NCBI RefSeq assembly: GCF_019703515.2
Contig: NC_059379.1
Span: forward strand, 24,975,880-25,039,879
Direction of reading: 5' to 3'
From: Myxocyprinus asiaticus
Lineage: Eukaryota > Chordata > Actinopteri > Cypriniformes > Catostomidae
DNA length: 64,000 nucleotides
Shown here: one piece after another, positions 60,897 through 64,000 of the stretch
How the letters are laid out: every line of letters starts with the position of its first letter
Numbering within the stretch: the first letter of the stretch is position 1
The notes under the pieces: generated by a model
Databases searched by the model: none
The model's input: the letters and a program-made list of their open reading frames with translations, nothing else
What the model was told of the DNA's origin: nothing
Made by a program: the position numbers and the translations under genes

Positions 60897-61060
60897 GGTA
60901 ACACTTTCTATGTAGCCAATATTTATAATGCATTATAAAGGCATTACAAAAGCATTGTAATGCATTTATAATGTCTTATACACCTTATATGTCATAAATA
61001 ACTGTAACCACAATTATAATTCATTATAAACATCAAATTTAATCTGTAAAAGATAAAATG

Positions 61061-61118
<58 letters not shown>

Positions 61119-61868
61119 GTATTTATATTACAGTATATTAGCTATGCTTTAAGTAAAGTGACAAAAGCAATATCTTCTTATAAACATCCATAAAATATTT
61201 TTAAGTAGTTATAAGACATTACAAGTCAAGCTTGTAAAATGCATATTATATATTTTAATATATTTGCAAGCTTTATTGTACATTTTCAATAGGCATTTGG
61301 CCTATGTTCCACTTAAATTACACCCTCTTGGGCAAAATTGCACAGGAAATTTCTTAATGTCTCAATTTACATTGTGAATGTGTGTTCCATTGTATCCTGC
61401 ACATTTTTAAATAACTTATATTATTTAAGTTTGACTTGTAATGTACTGTATGTTACAAGTTTATGTTATGGCTGTTAATAGGAAGACATTGCTTTTGTAA
61501 CTTCAAACAGGCTAAGAGCACTTATAATGTTATATGATCACGTTATAAAGTCTTTTGACTGTTGACACTATGCTGCATTTGCATGACAGCACTTACGATA
61601 CCTATTATATATATATACTGTATATATATATATATATATATATTACATAACTTATGCAGATAAAATTCATTGTTGATTGTGTTATAATGCATTATACTCT
61701 TTGAGGTATAACTATGAATATGTCAAGTATTATGATGTATAATAACAATAGTTCCAATTACCTAAGATGTAACATATTATAAGGTGTATTATGAGATATT
61801 ATAAATGCATTTATAACGCCTTTACAATGCATTATACTGTAGATATGGGCTTTAAAGAAAGTATTACC
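60897..61868. mobile_element. hAT-type element in an lrp2-like intron
   Basis: The inverted ends are GGTAACACTTTCT and its mirror ending TATTACC at 61868. The flanking 8-mers ATCGGACC (60889-60896) and ATTGGACC (61869-61876) differ at one base. Subterminal sequence repeats cattataa and aatgcat words in both orientations. Two (TA)n tracts lie inside (61062-61111 and 61608-61643). It is nonautonomous. Confidence 0.82.
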
Positions 61869-62224
61869 ATTGGACCTTTCAAGCTTAAAAAATTACGCAA
61901 AAACATATTCAAAATTGGTCCGTTATTGACTGTAAATCTTGAAATCTGTCCTTGCTCTCCACAACAGAGAAGTAACAATGTCTGATTCATGAAAATAATT
62001 ATTCTTTAGAGTCTGATCAATGAATCAGATGATCAGCCTTCTGGTGGTGAAGATTATAAGTGAATATCGATTCACTTCAATTTTGGTCTGCTCTTTACAT
62101 AAAATTATCTGTTTAACAATACTTATATTTTTATGGTGATTTCACATCCTTTTTGAAGCTTAAAAGCTGCAGACTTCCTTCTTTGTAATTTCATAGAAAT
62201 AAAAACAATCAGTTTCTCCTTTTG

Positions 62225-62315
62225 TGTTCCACGGAAGAAAGTCAGACTGGTTTAAAATAAATAAATAAGTGTCAGTAAATAATGACAGAAATTTCATTTT
62301 AGGGTGAACTAAGTC
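62225..62315. mobile_element. Right-end fragment of the TTAA MITE family
   Basis: The sequence tgttccacggaagaaagtca through agggtgaact is the right arm. It lies immediately downstream of the exon block ending at 62337. Confidence 0.55.
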
Positions 62316-62336
62316 TGATGGTCCTCATTAACTTAC

Positions 62337-62845
62337 CGGCCCACCCAGTCCACAGCCAGGCCCTCTGCTCCACCCAGGTCACACTGCAATATGACCTCCC
62401 TCCCTGTCCCATCTAAATTCATCCTCTCAAAATGCATTACGCCACCCAGTACAAGCGTTTACTCAGAGGTATCAAAGTCAAGAGCTACAATGTTGGACAG
62501 GCCTTGCAGCACCACTGAGAGTGAAGATCCATCAGCAGTCAGGTACGGATGTAGTAACGGTTGCAGTAGAGGAGATATGGGGAGATCCCACTTTTCTGCC
62601 TGCAGGTGCGGCCATCGGGCTCCCACAAATATCCAGGGGCACACTTGCAGTGGAAGGAGCCCACAGCATTCTCACAAACCTGACTGCACACTCCCAGCAT
62701 CTCCTTGCACTCATCTATGTCCTCACAGGCCTTGCCATCTGACATGAGTTTGTAGCCTTCCCTGCAGGAGCAGTAGTAACCTGTGGGAGTGTCTGTGCAG
62801 TTGTGTGCAACTGGTGGACGGCTGAGTTAATGCATTCATTTATGC
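62337..62845 (-). pseudogene. lrp2: lrp2-like exon block: two EGF repeats and propeller start
   Basis: The acceptor ctccacag precedes INEC. The block then reads as EGF modules ([42 protein letters not shown]), followed by the propeller entry (NIVALDFDTSE, then RMNLDGTGREV and GLAVDWVGR), and ends at donor GTAAGT. Relative to LRP2 it is broken four times. There is a 1-nt loss after CACCAG near 62808, a 1-nt loss in CGTACCTGA at 62543, an extra T giving TAA at 62459-62461, and a further shift with TAA near 62438. Each break is flanked by clearly homologous sequence in another frame. Confidence 0.85.
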
Positions 62846-62952
62846 CTGTGGAGGGACAGAATTGCAGAAAGCAGGTGAAAGACATCAGATTATTGTCATT
62901 TTTTTGAACAAGTGATATAATTTGTTAAGTAGAGTAACTTCATTTCATACAG

Positions 62953-63671
62953 CTAAAGGAATAGTTCACCCAAAAAATAAATTCTCTCATCATTTACTCA
63001 CCCTCATGCTATCCCAGATGTGTATGACTTTCTTTCTTCAGCAGAACACAAACAAATACCTTTTGAAGAATATCTCAGCTCTGTAGGCAAATACAATGTA
63101 AGTGAATTGTGACCTAAATTTTGAAGCTCCATAAAGCACACAAAGGCAGCATAAAAGTAATCCATACGACTCCAGTGGTTTAATCCATGTCTACTGAAGT
63201 GAGCTTATCAATTTTGGGTGAGAACAGACCAAAATGTAACTAGTTTTTAAATGTACATCTTGCCATTACAGTCTCTAGGCACAATCATAATTTCAAGCTT
63301 GATTACACTTCCTAGTGCTTGACGCATGCGCAGAGTGATAAATGGTGCTAGGAAGTGGAATCGAGCTTGAAATCATGATCACCAAGAAGACTGATGATGT
63401 CAAGATTTATAGTGAAAAAGGAGTTATATTTTGGTCTGTTCTCACCCGAAACTGACTGGATAGCTTCAGAAGAAATTGATTAAATCACTTGAGCCTTATG
63501 AGCTTTTATGCTGCATTTGTGCTTCTTGGAGCTTCAAAGTTTTAATCACCATTCACTTGCATTGTATGGACCTTGAGAGCTGAGATATTCTTCTAAAAAT
63601 CCTCAGTTGTGCTCTGCAGAAAAAAGAAAGTCATATACATCTGAGATGGCATAAGGGTGAGGGAATTTTCA
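62953..63671. mobile_element. TTAA MITE, long-core type B
   Basis: This copy shares the outer arms of the family and the type B centre of 53933-54838 (atttcaagcttgattacact at about 63290, mirrored near 63355-63380). The right terminus is truncated after gagggaattttca. Confidence 0.8.
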
Positions 63672-64000
63672 CAAACACACTTTTCAAGCAAAACATTCCA
63701 CAAAAAATGTTTAACAATTGATATATGCTAGAAAATTAAGACAAAAAGTTAATATGAAGAACTTTAACTGTGTTTACTCTGCTGGGACACCTGTATGAAT
63801 GGTATTTGACTTTATACAGTATATCCACTAAAAGTCACCTATGGACCCAGTGGTTAAGTACTTGAAAAAGGTCTAGCAACTTTTGTATGCAGATGCCAGT
63901 TGGTTTGATTTTTTGCTATGTAATGCAATGAAATGCCAAAATGTTTAAGCATGAATTAAGAGTCTAAAAGTGTCAAAATGCTTTTTGGGGCCACTATTTA
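63672..64000. other. Intronic or intergenic sequence, nothing recognised
   Basis: AT-rich sequence with no recognisable exon or repeat family. It is probably intron of the lrp2-like gene. Confidence 0.4.

Larger units (their letters stand above)
49818..62845 (-). pseudogene. lrp2: Decaying lrp2 (megalin)-like gene, 3' part
   Basis: In intact form the protein is a giant endocytic receptor of epithelia. The recognisable exons match the C-terminal third of LRP2 in order: EGF repeats, a YWTD propeller, EGF, the start of a class A module, EGF, remnants of the last propeller, EGF pair, transmembrane segment and tail. Extracellular defects on the minus strand are frameshifts at about 62808, 62543, 62461 and 62438; TAA at 60343-60345 (Tyr of YWTD); a frameshift at about 59552; TAG at 58898-58900; TAG at 58004-58006; and loss of an EGF Cys at 57088-57090. 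The class A cluster and most of the last propeller are absent. The tail stays open. Teleosts have two lrp2 genes; this may be a dying copy of one, possibly lrp2b, but the paralogue is not resolved. Upstream exons would lie beyond the window. Confidence 0.88.

Noticed and set aside
49818..62845. A functional, full-length lrp2 gene with unusual splicing around the stops
   Set aside because: The stops and shifts fall inside conserved modules rather than at their borders, and several modules are absent altogether. Skipping all affected exons would remove most of the ectodomain.

Overview
The window looks like a fish chromosome segment, most likely a cyprinid or close otophysan. It is AT-rich and intron-rich. 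It is packed with Tc1/mariner, hAT and short inverted-repeat DNA elements of kinds common in cyprinids, and the three recognisable genes have vertebrate exon structures. No prokaryotic, plasmid or viral gene is visible. The lineage call is an inference from repeat style and gene content, not from a database match.

All three genes lie on the minus strand. ppp1r3c (17293 to 15466, two coding exons, 318 aa) encodes a glycogen-targeting subunit of protein phosphatase 1. mpp3 (41868 to 27282, 18 coding exons, 587 aa) encodes a complete L27-PDZ-SH3-guanylate-kinase scaffold; every junction I could place keeps the reading frame. The 3' part of an lrp2 (megalin)-like gene runs from 62845 to 49818. 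Its extracellular exons carry at least three nonsense codons and about five frameshifts. The expected LDL-receptor class A cluster and most of the last beta-propeller are missing. The cytoplasmic-tail exons (three NPxY-type motifs and a C-terminal S/T-x-V) are still open. I read it as a decaying paralogue. The intact mpp3 and ppp1r3c next to it argue against poor sequence quality as the cause.

Layout: 1-5.3 kb is intergenic, with local duplications, a 1.15-kb A/C-only minisatellite and one unrecognised coding-like patch. 5.9-10.5 kb is a cluster of mobile elements (an inverted-repeat element carrying a coding fragment, a SINE-like repeat, two Tc1 remnants and a Tc1 MITE). 14-17.6 kb is ppp1r3c. 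18-27 kb is intergenic repeats. 27.2-41.9 kb is mpp3, whose introns hold a 3-kb hAT element with several other elements nested in it. 42-49.8 kb is intergenic, with MITEs, a telomere-like tract and a second hAT element. 49.8-62.9 kb is the lrp2-like gene, with a Tc1 copy, MITEs and a third hAT element in its introns.

The genes do not form a pathway. No previously undescribed functional system was found. The most notable things are the asymmetric decay of the lrp2-like gene, the nested hAT element with exact 8-bp target duplications, and a MITE family whose copies carry different palindromic cores.
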